A DNA stretch of 43,125 nt from Candidatus Hydrogenedens sp. Lineage in GTDB: Bacteria > Hydrogenedentota > Hydrogenedentia > Hydrogenedentales > Hydrogenedentaceae. A program made the translations under genes and the position numbers. Below the pieces are notes generated by a model. The model worked only from the letters and a program-made list of their open reading frames with translations. It did not search any database and was not told the DNA's origin. How positions within the stretch are numbered: position 1 is the first letter of the stretch; each line of letters opens with the position of its first letter. The stretch lies in the NCBI GenBank assembly GCA_035378955.1, contig DAOSUS010000015.1, forward strand, positions 14,777 to 57,901, in the 5' to 3' direction. This document shows, piece by piece, positions 19,001-26,137 of this stretch.

Positions 19001-20630
19001 GAAGGTCTTTTTGATTCCTCTTAGTGCGATCATACATAGGAACACCCTGGTAAGGACCGCTGGAAACAAATCCTTTTAGAACAAAGGGAGGTCCCGGTAA
19101 TTGTATCGTCTGTATTTCACCATTATTATTTTCTGTAATTGTAAAGAAGTTTTCTATATTGTTTGGACCTATATAAGCATAAGATTCAAAATTATTAACT
19201 AACATGTCATAATCATTGTCCAGACAATCCACATCATCCGCTGTTAAGTTATACCGTTCTTGTCCGGTTGGGGTATAACGAACCACTTCTATAGAAGATG
19301 GCATAATCACCTCCAAATACACCATATTCCCATTCTCATCTGGGACCATATCGTTGCGGTCAATAATTCCATCTGCATTCCAATCTACCTTCATCCGTAA
19401 TCCCGGTAAAGGTGCTGTAAGAAAAACTTTTTGCTCTGCACTATCATCCACAATCCCATCACAGTTGTTGTCCAGTCCATCATCGCCCCCCCAATAGACA
19501 AACGCTCCTACTTCAAATACTTCTTCGGGGTCTGCTGTTTCATCACCATACTTATCTGGAAGGTCATTTTGTGGTAATGGTTCATTTTGAAGAAAGAAAG
19601 GACCCATCTCTTCATTAACACCGTTATCCGGGGTTTCGTCAACTAAACCATTTAAATTGTTATCCAAACCATCATTGAGGTTTTGGTGAATCTCCCCTGC
19701 AGAATCCTTGACCACTCCGCTAAATAGTTTATCGGCTGCCATCGGCATCCAAACAGCATCTTTATAACCATCACCATCTAAATCCACATCTGCCCACGCA
19801 TTTACCCATTCCGGGGTATATAAACTACTCGTTGCATAAGAATTTCCATATCGGTCAAAGCCTGTAAAAACAGGGGTGCCATCGGGGTTACGGACTGTTC
19901 CAAACATTGATGGAAGAAGGAAGGGAGCGGAACTTCTTGGAATATCTCCTTCACGAGTAATCTCATCAAAAGTATCTGCACTAACATTAAAACGATAATA
20001 TAAAAAATTAGACCCGACTTTCTGTGGAACAGGTACCCAAAGAGAGGGATTGGGTCCGGGAACAATTAATTCTGCATTTAAATCATAAAGAATCGGCGCA
20101 TTGAACCCTTCAATACGCGGATAAAACAACCATTCCCGACTACGCGGTCCATTATACAACATCTCCGAGTAACCATCTGCAAAACGGACATATAGAAACC
20201 GCTGTTCTGGTGGTAAATTTAACATAAATCCCTGTAAATTTGGAAAATTAATCCATAATCGTGCAATGTCTATATGGGGAATACTCCCTTTCCATTGCAT
20301 TGAAGAGCGGAGTGCAAAATATCCCCTCCCGGCACCTGAATTCCGAAGAGCCCAGGGTTTGCCTGCGACCCAGGCTCCACTAAAAAAGGAACGCCATGCA
20401 TGGTCTGTTGAAGAAGCATAGGGGTTTTGATTTATATCTTTATTTAATACAGATATGCCGATATTTATTGCCCCTCTTAGCAGTTGGTCTGCTTGTGCCT
20501 GACGAAGAGATAATTCTGCAGTGTATAATTCGCCTCTTGTTACAAAATAAAAAGTAAAACCAATGGCAAGAAGAATGGCGATAATTCCAATGGCAAGGAC
20601 TAATGCCGCGCCCGTATCTGGTTTTCGCAT
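13017..20630 (-). CDS. Giant GspK-like pseudopilin with MopE-type motifs and lamin-tail domain
   Basis: A 2537-residue protein; GspK is usually 300-350. The leader MRKPDTG|AALVLAIGIIAILLAIG lacks the position-5 Glu, as GspK does. The ATG at 20630 has AAGGAG ten bases upstream; an in-frame TTG at 20690 lies inside a hairpin. GspK landmarks persist but are spread out: KKVNLNIAGG (647-656) corresponds to GKINLNALL of the operon-1 GspK, and NPVNVNYATPEQLAS (876-890) to its NINSAQPEV. Acidic Asp/Asn motifs of the 'DG-x-DNN-x-NG-x-x-DE' type occur near 319, 383, 761, 806, 1603 and 1627, with looser ones near 281 and 466; such motifs bind metal in MopE-like and thrombospondin-type proteins. Residues 1365-1440 look like a lamin-tail domain (EYIEIANISDNPIDLTGYTL). 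The C-terminus, with INTIEPYI and a closing EARASVIYER strand, again resembles GspK. It is probably the exposed tip of the second filament. Confidence 0.8.
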   Translation of the reverse strand: MRKPDTGAALVLAIGIIAILLAIGFTFYFVTRGELYTAELSLRQAQADQLLRGAINIGISVLNKDINQNPYASSTDHAWRSFFSGAWVAGKPWALRNSGAGRGYFALRSSMQWKGSIPHIDIARLWINFPNLQGFMLNLPPEQRFLYVRFADGYSEMLYNGPRSREWLFYPRIEGFNAPILYDLNAELIVPGPNPSLWVPVPQKVGSNFLYYRFNVSADTFDEITREGDIPRSSAPFLLPSMFGTVRNPDGTPVFTGFDRYGNSYATSSLYTPEWVNAWADVDLDGDGYKDAVWMPMAADKLFSGVVKDSAGEIHQNLNDGLDNNLNGLVDETPDNGVNEEMGPFFLQNEPLPQNDLPDKYGDETADPEEVFEVGAFVYWGGDDGLDNNCDGIVDDSAEQKVFLTAPLPGLRMKVDWNADGIIDRNDMVPDENGNMVYLEVIMPSSIEVVRYTPTGQERYNLTADDVDCLDNDYDMLVNNFESYAYIGPNNIENFFTITENNNGEIQTIQLPGPPFVLKGFVSSGPYQGVPMYDRTKRNQKDLQNYDYTFAKFAMPGNWNPDDKSNFSAAREASYIEINHFLDSGGNPFLPGVQVYPSRGIYRDGVAGITRPINYTRLIPYIHITHTGEPVCDLMGRMAVYITDESKKVNLNIAGGHYPIDFNFAAPNPLLAGKMLRTYFIPGISSPWLIGYGLETRFLPDMGIIRARKLWNLLTGAPGGQIDSSQSNYILNASSSSLYYDVAFPGYGVVDDNANAFLLLTNGLDDDGDGVVDNGVNDLLGILEGIDEPGEFQYTLPYANKLAERDRVDNNANNNMDESGELGDRTISTPDQINELSDYGIPGTTAFEKIKPTITTMGLSKNTQIRKFGTSLRGINPVNVNYATPEQLASTILLSEKPVSSINTMSWRMPMAEDAYYFAEGLRSYEYEWDTWFGDNKGEVGFLFYSDDGTNEPISAFNPTINYIFPVDAVLKTMQLAVNLTDMRDSDVAQSRLTTEKVPDPLTSTEKNIYNPSQNINSLSPYEKGYNTSNFPLRNIENYAKNTLGELDINWAINDYWWSERVLNGVNNNGIPVKDLRSISYTVAGVDSIRITELMVRPVRRVEAEIPVYQNLYNSYKTPYPPGIPLFLTDFEPLSNRFLDDENHDVVPQNPWNLANNNVLGKGNYYETNLPVFQYIDRTNIPPLTTDIPNVVEYRIRATNSLPAGRYYLTLNTQNLLGEPTLNRASNKRIKYAIKYCPINVNNPSDTTDDTLIEPSILDDVYANPLIVANDAVFQRVQDSWIGVNARGETTGMVFLPGQLESETLNPPAYYWMDGILPEEQPIYGKTFAVTVPPYTPADGQDNDYVLCIAFWLEQTSNNEPISLNFLDFSQEPDHEYIEIANISDNPIDLTGYTLEIGIPRDKSGTRTDPYKVTAKIGDENNVNNRYIIAPKGRLLLTFDSSSDLIGDKFDHYRDPNITPASLIKRNGIGLCDVIPTVPVPPELEPLVGITTPFIALNETNNVFRREYTNNGLEEDFTDYNGDGTPGDNPADNDIRSTPNDNNFNIVGPRKAWDRIVPLYSVEFPLIDGENTERRKTEQITTLNDLAKLVLQGGILPDYPEHDGYDNDGDGGYLTATGKYELGTLEKDGVDNNLNGVIDDRATDLSNPLNILFSEGVDEGRVEPGTTYTNGRLFGYGSYEKGMLPVFHLKDMATYGGNIDVDFISDPYDQVQPVNVTTGFNYIGNPNLIEPYFGTDNDPPQWKYFVERRWNPGDCVVVILYDTSGNQVDGVSYNENDVINRCIDDILPAPNSNMQLNPDFSSWWIPDCMLWDFYRSLNRKSPELSGDRFGLSNRWEATDGFYDDWEESPHYLEQLTLVMLDNTPPNNFPLFQYTNNNPYRDKRDINFVVNTYRGTPLGKSYTEIALAGKDFSSPIVSLPDSPIINGRNITLLYPYWNTEQRRDVGTIYAGTLGQLKIPIQREYLYSLYRMKQVFTNPEYRYLFDLNRQNLTLYPTVGGETFWRQVWTSANVLASQLQGKDEVNRVLKGASSMITTAEKILTVGTADFIPIRPNPAETDVFPSGSNLADMLRFDLTSNTYPEAWVPLFLFMLPGEVYTYPKFVDGSLWGGTFPTPYNTLFNAQPNGSWLFNNNTAFGRPQMDINDIAQRWEIPKRIFAYVSSYRTTYPEQNRPEALFVWDVNDGIENGDYYVYINVVSEKQLKRLQFYDEQLHASGTPPYELFSQEFGELWINKDYDPTQVKLALEIITDPAKARGLKPRGSTLETGLTHPDDWYRTEVGGFYEDVVDFSPNKDGIILYGQQAAASWQSQMVRVTQKFVALRVRNTGDAPCFLTHITLVPAKSSLHKININTIEPYIYTDGRQRRVFASSMCLPGFYYRSDILPKNQDLNNPLYSVNPIPSANANYYDNVSDTVLSAFQLSNLLIENRPEYTDGRYYLSPLELANTIRSKYLLPLSVNTNYSGRIADVLSRYESIADHISLRSDVFKITTLVQLGSGVDGNKDGCYSYRTNDEFVVQSEARASVIYERSVPAARYEED

Positions 20631-20661
20631 AAGAAAAACACTCCTTAAAAATTTAATCTGT

Positions 20662-20692
20662 CTTTGTTCTAAATTTTCTATCCAGAACAAAG
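20662..20692 (-). promoter_or_regulatory. Inverted repeat upstream of the giant GspK-like gene
   Basis: A perfect 9-bp inverted repeat (ctttgttct at 20662-20670 and agaacaaag at 20684-20692) with a 13-base loop lies in the 106-base gap between the J-like and giant K-like genes, about 15 bases before the AAGGAG site. It could form an RNA hairpin that tunes translation or transcript stability of the giant gene. Confidence 0.4.
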
Positions 20693-20736
20693 TTTATTAA
20701 ATTTTACGATAGATTGAGTTGTTTAATAAAATTTCT

Positions 20737-22548
20737 TTACATTCCTGCGGGCATTCTCCTTGGTTGGGGAGTTCGTAATCCGCACGGAACATCAATAGAT
20801 TGACTAAACCAGCGCCTGAAATCAGAAAGACCGGGCTGCGGCTTTTCAGAACAAACCCAGGCACTGACAGTAATTCGAACCGGTAAACGCTCAAAGAAAA
20901 TTGTCGCAAAGGGAGAAGATTGACTCGGGTCTGTCCCTTTCATATCTGCCCAGACCCTATCTAAAAATGCTGTAATACATTCTGCATCCTGAACAGAAAC
21001 GGATTCTGACGATAAAGAAAGATAGTGACTATAAAGAGGAATACTTCTTACATCGTTAAAATACATCGAGGTCTGATTTTCCTCAGATTGATAAGAAAAG
21101 AGATTTCCCGGGAAAATCAAGTCATTGGATGTTATCAATCCATTATTTTCATCAATCAAGTAGGCATGAGCACCGAAGCCATCGGATAAAACATAATCTT
21201 GAGGATCAAACCCATTCGTTTCCCAGAAATTGTATAAAACTTCCCTGGGCGGCGGTTTGAGCAGAAGAGTAGGATTACCAGTTCCACCCGTCAGTAATTG
21301 ATATAGATACATCTGGTCTCGTCGTGCTATAGAAAGGTCATAACTCCAGATATAAGGAGACAAATTTAATATACCTCCCTGTCCTGTAATAGCAAGAACA
21401 TTGGAGGGATTTTGCAACAGATTATACCATTCATTACAGAACTGCCGCGAATTATAAACTTGCATTAATAAGAGGCGTAATTCTATTTTTCGGATAGTTA
21501 TCAGGTCGTTTATAAAGTTTTCATCTATGACCTGGTAGTTAGGATTCCCTATGCAATTTCTTAAATCCTTGACAACATTTACAGAAGGTGTTTGAATCTC
21601 TATAGGATTGACCATACTTATTCCACTTTGTGTTCCGACTCCCTCAATAAGGAAAGTATGTAATAGTGCGTCAATATTCGAATAACCTGTAAAGGAAAAT
21701 GGATTTTCTGTTGCGGATAAATCTGGTTCAGGCATTAATTGAACAGATATCCCTGAGGAATCTATATAACCTTTTTTCATTTCCATATCTATAATATTTG
21801 CTTTTGCACTTTCTTCGATACGGAACAAAGCCATCGGTTGAATACGAACATAATATGCCTGTTCTTCATTAGAAAATTGATTGCCGACATTTAATTCAGT
21901 CTGTACTTCTGGAAATGGGTCTGTGTTTATATGAATCAGAGTATTTAAGATATTTTCGATTGTAGTCACATCACAACTTGCTGGTAAAGCCTCTTGGATT
22001 TTAGAACGGATGTCATCAAAGAAATAAGCGGTATTTACATTTGGAATTTTATTGATTTCTCGTTTCATTCCTTTTTCTTTTGCAATCCTGTCGGGCAGGT
22101 TGTTTTCTTCTTTTGGTCCTAAGGGTAACCATGTTTCAAACACAGGAATAGACGGACTGGGTGCAAAAAAATAGGTTACCCTGCCTACCTGTCCATTGTC
22201 TAACATCGTTACAAAAGTTAGTGCGGTAGGTGTCCCGTAAAATTGAACTTTTTCTCCGCGATTGGCAAGGGAACAAGCCCGTTCCAAATCGCGGGATAGT
22301 ATTTCCATAGCAGAACGCGCATTCCCATAACTCTCTTTTATCATGTATCCCTGATGGGTAGATTCAATAGCCGAAACAAACATAGCAACAAGACCCGTTA
22401 GGATTATAGATAATATTGCCATCGCCACCATAAGTTCGACAAGCGTCATACCTATTTTATATTCAAAATGAATTATATGCCGTAACTTTATTTGTTTTTT
22501 ATTGTTGTTCTGTAACATAAGTAACGAACCTTTCTTCTCTCCCATCAT
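20737..22548 (-). CDS. GspJ/PilW-like minor pseudopilin, enlarged
   Basis: A 603-residue prepilin, roughly three times the size of GspJ. The processing site is YKIG|MTLVELMVAMAILSIIL, with Glu at mature position 5 and Met as the first mature residue. The helix continues into SYGNARSAMEILSRDLERAC, a pattern seen in PilW/GspJ. The ATG at 22548 has AAGGTG seven bases upstream and gives a 34-residue leader; an ATG at 22518 would give a leader of about 24. Both overlap the upstream gene, by 50 or 20 bases. The C-terminal segment LPVRITVSAWVCSEK resembles the closing strand of GspJ, so the extra sequence seems inserted in the middle. Position in an H-I-J-K order supports the assignment. Confidence 0.75.
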   Translation of the reverse strand: MMGEKKGSLLMLQNNNKKQIKLRHIIHFEYKIGMTLVELMVAMAILSIILTGLVAMFVSAIESTHQGYMIKESYGNARSAMEILSRDLERACSLANRGEKVQFYGTPTALTFVTMLDNGQVGRVTYFFAPSPSIPVFETWLPLGPKEENNLPDRIAKEKGMKREINKIPNVNTAYFFDDIRSKIQEALPASCDVTTIENILNTLIHINTDPFPEVQTELNVGNQFSNEEQAYYVRIQPMALFRIEESAKANIIDMEMKKGYIDSSGISVQLMPEPDLSATENPFSFTGYSNIDALLHTFLIEGVGTQSGISMVNPIEIQTPSVNVVKDLRNCIGNPNYQVIDENFINDLITIRKIELRLLLMQVYNSRQFCNEWYNLLQNPSNVLAITGQGGILNLSPYIWSYDLSIARRDQMYLYQLLTGGTGNPTLLLKPPPREVLYNFWETNGFDPQDYVLSDGFGAHAYLIDENNGLITSNDLIFPGNLFSYQSEENQTSMYFNDVRSIPLYSHYLSLSSESVSVQDAECITAFLDRVWADMKGTDPSQSSPFATIFFERLPVRITVSAWVCSEKPQPGLSDFRRWFSQSIDVPCGLRTPQPRRMPAGM

Positions 22549-22918
22549 TGAGCCTCACCTTAAAGGTTACTCGATACAAACCTTTACCCATTGGAACACG
22601 CGAGGTAGAAGCCCCATAATGCTGATATAACTCGTAAGCACTGGCCGTTGTATCTATTTGTTGAAAAGCATTATCTCTTAACCACGAATTAAGACCTGTG
22701 GATAAAGCACCTCCTACACGAACACGGCTCATTTCTGTTCGGGCTAAATCGGAAACATTCGCATTGGCGGAAGCATCGGTTAACAGTTTTTGTGCTGAAG
22801 GGAACAATGTAAAAATTGCCACCAACCCGCCCGCGATAATAGCAAGGGCAATAACAATCTCTAAAATAGAGAAGCCCGATTTTTTGTTTCGATAATTGTT
22901 CTTCATATATTCTTTCAT
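22499..22918 (-). CDS. GspI/PilV-like minor pseudopilin
   Basis: A 139-residue prepilin with leader ending NKKSG|FSILEIVIALAIIAGGLVAI, Glu at mature position 5 and the ALAIIAGGLVAIFTLF helix common in GspI/PilV proteins. It starts with an ATGA overlap on the preceding gene; an in-frame ATG at 22906 is an alternative start. The C-terminal half holds GKGLYRVTFKVRLNDG, a typical closing strand pair. It is the only minor subunit of this cluster that has kept an ordinary size, which fits a role as the core that joins J and K in the tip. Confidence 0.78.
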   Translation of the reverse strand: MKEYMKNNYRNKKSGFSILEIVIALAIIAGGLVAIFTLFPSAQKLLTDASANANVSDLARTEMSRVRVGGALSTGLNSWLRDNAFQQIDTTASAYELYQHYGASTSRVPMGKGLYRVTFKVRLNDGREERFVTYVTEQQ

Positions 22919-23799
22919 ATTTCTGTTTTTATCCTGCCTGTAACACGAAACAGACTTAATAAATTCATTCTATGCGTTACCCATACACTATCTGCAGGGA
23001 TTTGTCCCTGAAGATTTTCAGGAAGAATCATCGGTTCGGAATTAGTCGTATCTACCAGTGCGAGAATATATCGTTCCTTTACCATTGTATTAGAAGTAGG
23101 TATAAGATTCCCATCTGGTCCAAAAATATGGGCATACCAGGAAGTTTTAGCACCGGAACTTAAATAAGCCATTGGGGCTTGTGCTGTTTGTTCTAAATCT
23201 AAAAATGGAACATTTACTTTGGTTAAACCGAGTAATGCAGTGGAATTTCCTTCATCCACAGAACGCAAAAGAGGAACTTCTATTGTCAGTGAATTAGGGA
23301 TAACAACATTTTCCCGAAATTCGACATTGCAAAGAGCAATCCCGTCTTCAAATCGCCTATTCATACCGTATTCTGATTTCGCCTCAATAGGAACATAAAT
23401 ACTGTTCCATCTATCAGGAAATCCCAACCTATCACGAATATCATCGAAGCCTTCGTTGTTCTTCCTACTAATTTCATACATGACTGCAGCAGAAACCAAC
23501 GCCCGTATATGGCGTTCTCCTGTAATAACTCCCTGACTTGTTTCAACATTTGTTAAAGGAACTGGCACAAACGCATCCCCATAAACAACCGCCGTATTCA
23601 CACGATAGGTCATTGCATAAATTTTTGCTACCTGCATAATTTGAGCCAATTCTCGAGCCGTGCGTTTTACCGGGTCCGTTGCATCTTTATAGAATCGGAA
23701 AATAGACGGAACAGAAATAAGGGTCAACATCCCCACAATTCCGATTACAACCAGTAATTCGGTCAATGTATAACCTTGTTTTTTATCTCTGATAAACAT
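22915..23799 (-). CDS. GspH/FimT-like minor pseudopilin
   Basis: A 294-residue prepilin with leader MFIRDKKQG|YTLTELLVVIGIVGMLTLI and Glu at mature position 5; the first mature residue is Tyr rather than Phe. The helix is followed by TARELAQIMQVAKIYAMTYR, which resembles the 'L...L..AR..A...N..V' region of GspH/FimT. The remaining beta-rich domain has no motif I recognise. The FimT/GspH family is normally about 170-190 residues, so this copy is enlarged. Its stop overlaps the next start as ATGA. It is the first of a run of four minor-type subunits arranged H-I-J-K, the same order as in operon 1. Confidence 0.78.
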   Translation of the reverse strand: MFIRDKKQGYTLTELLVVIGIVGMLTLISVPSIFRFYKDATDPVKRTARELAQIMQVAKIYAMTYRVNTAVVYGDAFVPVPLTNVETSQGVITGERHIRALVSAAVMYEISRKNNEGFDDIRDRLGFPDRWNSIYVPIEAKSEYGMNRRFEDGIALCNVEFRENVVIPNSLTIEVPLLRSVDEGNSTALLGLTKVNVPFLDLEQTAQAPMAYLSSGAKTSWYAHIFGPDGNLIPTSNTMVKERYILALVDTTNSEPMILPENLQGQIPADSVWVTHRMNLLSLFRVTGRIKTEI

Positions 23800-23824
23800 T
23801 TTATATCAGGTCTTTCATATTTAG

Positions 23825-23864
23825 AAGGGCAATGTATGCTTCAACCTTCCCATACATTGCCCTT
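23825..23864 (-). terminator. Perfect 14-bp stem-loop after the major pseudopilin gene
   Basis: An exact inverted repeat, 23825-23838 (reads aagggcaatgtatg on the plus strand) against 23851-23864, encloses a 12-base loop, 23-60 bases beyond the pseudopilin stop codon. In the transcript the stem is followed by UCUAAAU rather than a run of U, so it is an imperfect intrinsic terminator. It may act as an attenuator or a 3' mRNA stabiliser, giving more major subunit than minor subunits from one transcript. Confidence 0.6.
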
Positions 23865-23886
23865 ATATTTGTCAAATATTTACTAA

Positions 23887-24744
23887 CTAGCTGTAGAAAC
23901 GCATCCAACTCTGACCCGGGTCCCAATTGTTAATATCATCGCCACCACCTTTATATTCTTCTTCCTGGTCCGCATAATTTGCAGAACCTTGATAACTTCC
24001 ACCAGGAAGTGGATTTGCTAAATTAGAATCATAAACACCCTGACCTGAAATCATATTAGCACCATTAGACCAGATAAAAGCCAATTTCCCTTTGTCTGCA
24101 GGGAAACCTACCTCTATTGATAAATTGGTTTCTGGGTCTGTTGTACTGAATGTTAAAGTATCACTTCTTCTTCCACCTGACACGCCCGGTAAGGTTTTCT
24201 CTTTTTCACCTAACATGTAAATACGGAAAGGAATGGGTCCACTTCTGGGTGCCCAGGGACCTGGATAAATATTATACAGATTTCCCCAAGGGTCAAAAGC
24301 AATATCTTCCAGATAACCAACTCCAAGTCGCATAACGACATCTCTATCTAAAATATCAGCATAGGCAATACCTAAATCGGGGTCTGTTCTACCATCAAGG
24401 ACCCTCCGACCTTCTCTTAGCAAAGCATACAAAGTATTGGTATACAATTTAATAGCAGATAGAAATTGCTGTGATGTCAGTACATACGGTGTATTATCTC
24501 CAAATTCGAAGATATTTCTTCGAATATTATCTGCCTTAAACAGATAATTTAAATTTTGCACATTGGCATCGGTAACCATTTTAGTTAGTGCAAGTTCAAT
24601 TCCTTTAATGTCCCCTAAAGCCCGTGTAGCCCTGCCTCGTGCAATATATCGGGCAACATTGGGGACAATGATAGCAGCAAGAATTGAGATGATTGCCATC
24701 ACAACCAATAGTTCTACGAGTGTAAATCCTTTGTTTCGTTTCAT
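23887..24744 (-). CDS. GspG-like major pseudopilin, enlarged
   Basis: A 285-residue prepilin. The leader is very short, MKRNKG|FTLVELLVVMAIISILAAII, with Glu at mature position 5. The start at 24744 is set by GGAGGAAG immediately upstream; the ATG five codons earlier lies before that site. Two GspG signatures are present: AFDPWGNLYNIYPG in the body and a C-terminal acidic loop with GGGDDINNWD, equivalent to the calcium-binding loop of GspG. The family is usually about 130-150 residues, so about 130 residues have been added, mostly between the first helix and the DPWGN motif and in the loop before the C-terminus. It is followed by a strong stem-loop and is probably the main shaft subunit of the second filament. 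Confidence 0.85.
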   Translation of the reverse strand: MKRNKGFTLVELLVVMAIISILAAIIVPNVARYIARGRATRALGDIKGIELALTKMVTDANVQNLNYLFKADNIRRNIFEFGDNTPYVLTSQQFLSAIKLYTNTLYALLREGRRVLDGRTDPDLGIAYADILDRDVVMRLGVGYLEDIAFDPWGNLYNIYPGPWAPRSGPIPFRIYMLGEKEKTLPGVSGGRRSDTLTFSTTDPETNLSIEVGFPADKGKLAFIWSNGANMISGQGVYDSNLANPLPGGSYQGSANYADQEEEYKGGGDDINNWDPGQSWMRFYS

Positions 24745-24829
24745 ACTGTCTTCCTCCATCCAGTTTTGCAGACGATTTTCTTCGTCCTTTCTGTTATAAG
24801 TTCTTGTAAATAATTAAACTGTCATTACA

Positions 24830-24838
24830 TTTATACCA
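24830..24838 (-). promoter_or_regulatory. Possible extended -10 promoter upstream of the major pseudopilin
   Basis: On the minus strand the gap before the pseudopilin gene contains TGG followed directly by TATAAA, an extended -10 element of the TGnTATAAT type, about 80 bases upstream of the start codon. I see no good -35 box at the matching distance, which extended -10 promoters can do without. An internal promoter here would let the filament subunit be made in excess over the ATPases. Confidence 0.35.
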
Positions 24839-24881
24839 TAAATATAGCTTTTTGTGCCATATTTTCGTTGTATTATTTTTA

Positions 24882-26120
24882 CTATGTTCCACTGATGGTA
24901 TCTCCGAGCGTGAATATCGGCAAGTATAAAGATACCACAATAAAACCGATAATACCACCCAGAACGATAATAATTGCAGGTTCCATTAATGACAACATAG
25001 CCTCGACAGCCGCTTCTACTTCTGCATCGTAAATATCTGCAACTTTATTTAACATGGCGTCGAGACTGCCTGTTTCTTCACCGACATCAATCATATTAAC
25101 GACCATTGCAGGGAATACTTTGGTCTGGTCAAGAGGTGCTGCAATCGTATCCCCTTCTTTTACACTATCATGAACTTTATCCACGGCATCCTGGATGATT
25201 TCATTACCGATGGTCTCTTTTGTGATTTTTAATGCCTGTAAAATAGGCACACCAGAAGTAATTAGCGTTCCTAATGTTCGGGCAAATCGTGCCACAGCCA
25301 CTTTGGTGACTAAATCCCCAATTAGGGGTATTTTTAATACAGCACGGTCTCGAAACCTTCGAACTGCATGAAATTTAAAGAGAATTTTTATAAAAATAAT
25401 CGTCCATGCCACAATGGAAATAAGCAACCACCAGTTATAAATCATAAAGTCCCCGGCGGACATAAGAAATTGAGTGGGCCAGGGAAGTTTACCCCCGAAT
25501 TCTTTGAAAATATCTGCGAAAACAGGCACCACTTTTATTAAAAGAAACATCACAATTGCAGAGGCAATGATTAAAACGGCAATAGGATAAATCAGAGCAG
25601 ACTTTACACGCCGTTTTAACGCTTCTCTTCGTTCCATAAATTGGGCTATGCGTTGTAGTACAATTTCTAACATACCGCCGACTTCACCTGCTTTGACCAT
25701 ATTCACAAAAAGGCGGTCAAATTGTTTGGGATGTTTTGCTAATGCTTCAGAAAAAGTGCTTCCTGATTGGATATCTGTCGATACTTCACGCAAAATATCT
25801 TTTAACTTACAAGGTTTCATTTGTGCAATTAGCACATTTAGGCTTCGTAATAGAGGCAAACCTGCGTCAATCAGAGTAGATAACTGACGGGTCATAACCA
25901 CAAGTTGCTTTGTCTTTACACCACCGAAATAAAGTTCACTTAATCCTTTCTTTTCACCTCTTGCCCTTCGTTCATCACTACGACGGGCTTCACGGACATG
26001 CGTCGGGAACAGCCCCAAACTTCTTACATCGTTAATCGCAAGGGCGACACTATCTGCCTGGATAATGCCAAAGATTTCTTTTCCTTCACGATTAATTGCT
26101 CGATAAGCATATTTAGGCAT
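24882..26120 (-). CDS. pilC: PilC/GspF-family inner-membrane platform protein
   Basis: A 412-residue polytopic protein of the PilC/GspF family, the second in the window. It begins MPKYAYRAINREGKEIFG, the usual N-terminus. Two T2SSF domains are seen, about residues 70-198 (LVVMTRQLSTLIDAGLPLLR) and about 272-400 (ARFARTLGTLITSGVPILQA), with the paired motifs NMVKAGEVGGMLE and NMIDVGEETGSLDAML. Hydrophobic spans lie at about 176-200, 228-250 and 378-402. It lies 17 bases after the ATPase at 26138 and directly upstream of the pilin-type genes, consistent with being the platform for that filament. It is clearly a different gene from gspF at 37159-38400. Confidence 0.94.
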   Translation of the reverse strand: MPKYAYRAINREGKEIFGIIQADSVALAINDVRSLGLFPTHVREARRSDERRARGEKKGLSELYFGGVKTKQLVVMTRQLSTLIDAGLPLLRSLNVLIAQMKPCKLKDILREVSTDIQSGSTFSEALAKHPKQFDRLFVNMVKAGEVGGMLEIVLQRIAQFMERREALKRRVKSALIYPIAVLIIASAIVMFLLIKVVPVFADIFKEFGGKLPWPTQFLMSAGDFMIYNWWLLISIVAWTIIFIKILFKFHAVRRFRDRAVLKIPLIGDLVTKVAVARFARTLGTLITSGVPILQALKITKETIGNEIIQDAVDKVHDSVKEGDTIAAPLDQTKVFPAMVVNMIDVGEETGSLDAMLNKVADIYDAEVEAAVEAMLSLMEPAIIIVLGGIIGFIVVSLYLPIFTLGDTISGT

Positions 26121-26137
26121 GGTTCCAATTCCTTTTT

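Noticed and set aside
13017..20630. The possibility that the giant gene is an assembly fusion of several genes
   Set aside because: The frame is uninterrupted for 7.6 kb, similar Asp/Asn motifs recur along it, and GspK-type sequence is found at both ends; I could not confirm this with read data.
20631..20690. TTG at 20690 as start of the giant GspK-like gene
   Set aside because: It lies in an inverted repeat without a ribosome-binding site and would lengthen the leader to 27 residues; the ATG at 20630 has AAGGAG and gives a normal short leader.
20697..20909. A 70-codon open frame overlapping the end of the J-like gene
   Set aside because: It is a shadow of the J-like coding frame with no start signal or recognisable sequence.
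24838..24870. A TGGCAC box followed by GC, suggesting a sigma54 promoter before the major pseudopilin
   Set aside because: The GG and GC elements are 8 bases apart instead of the required 10.
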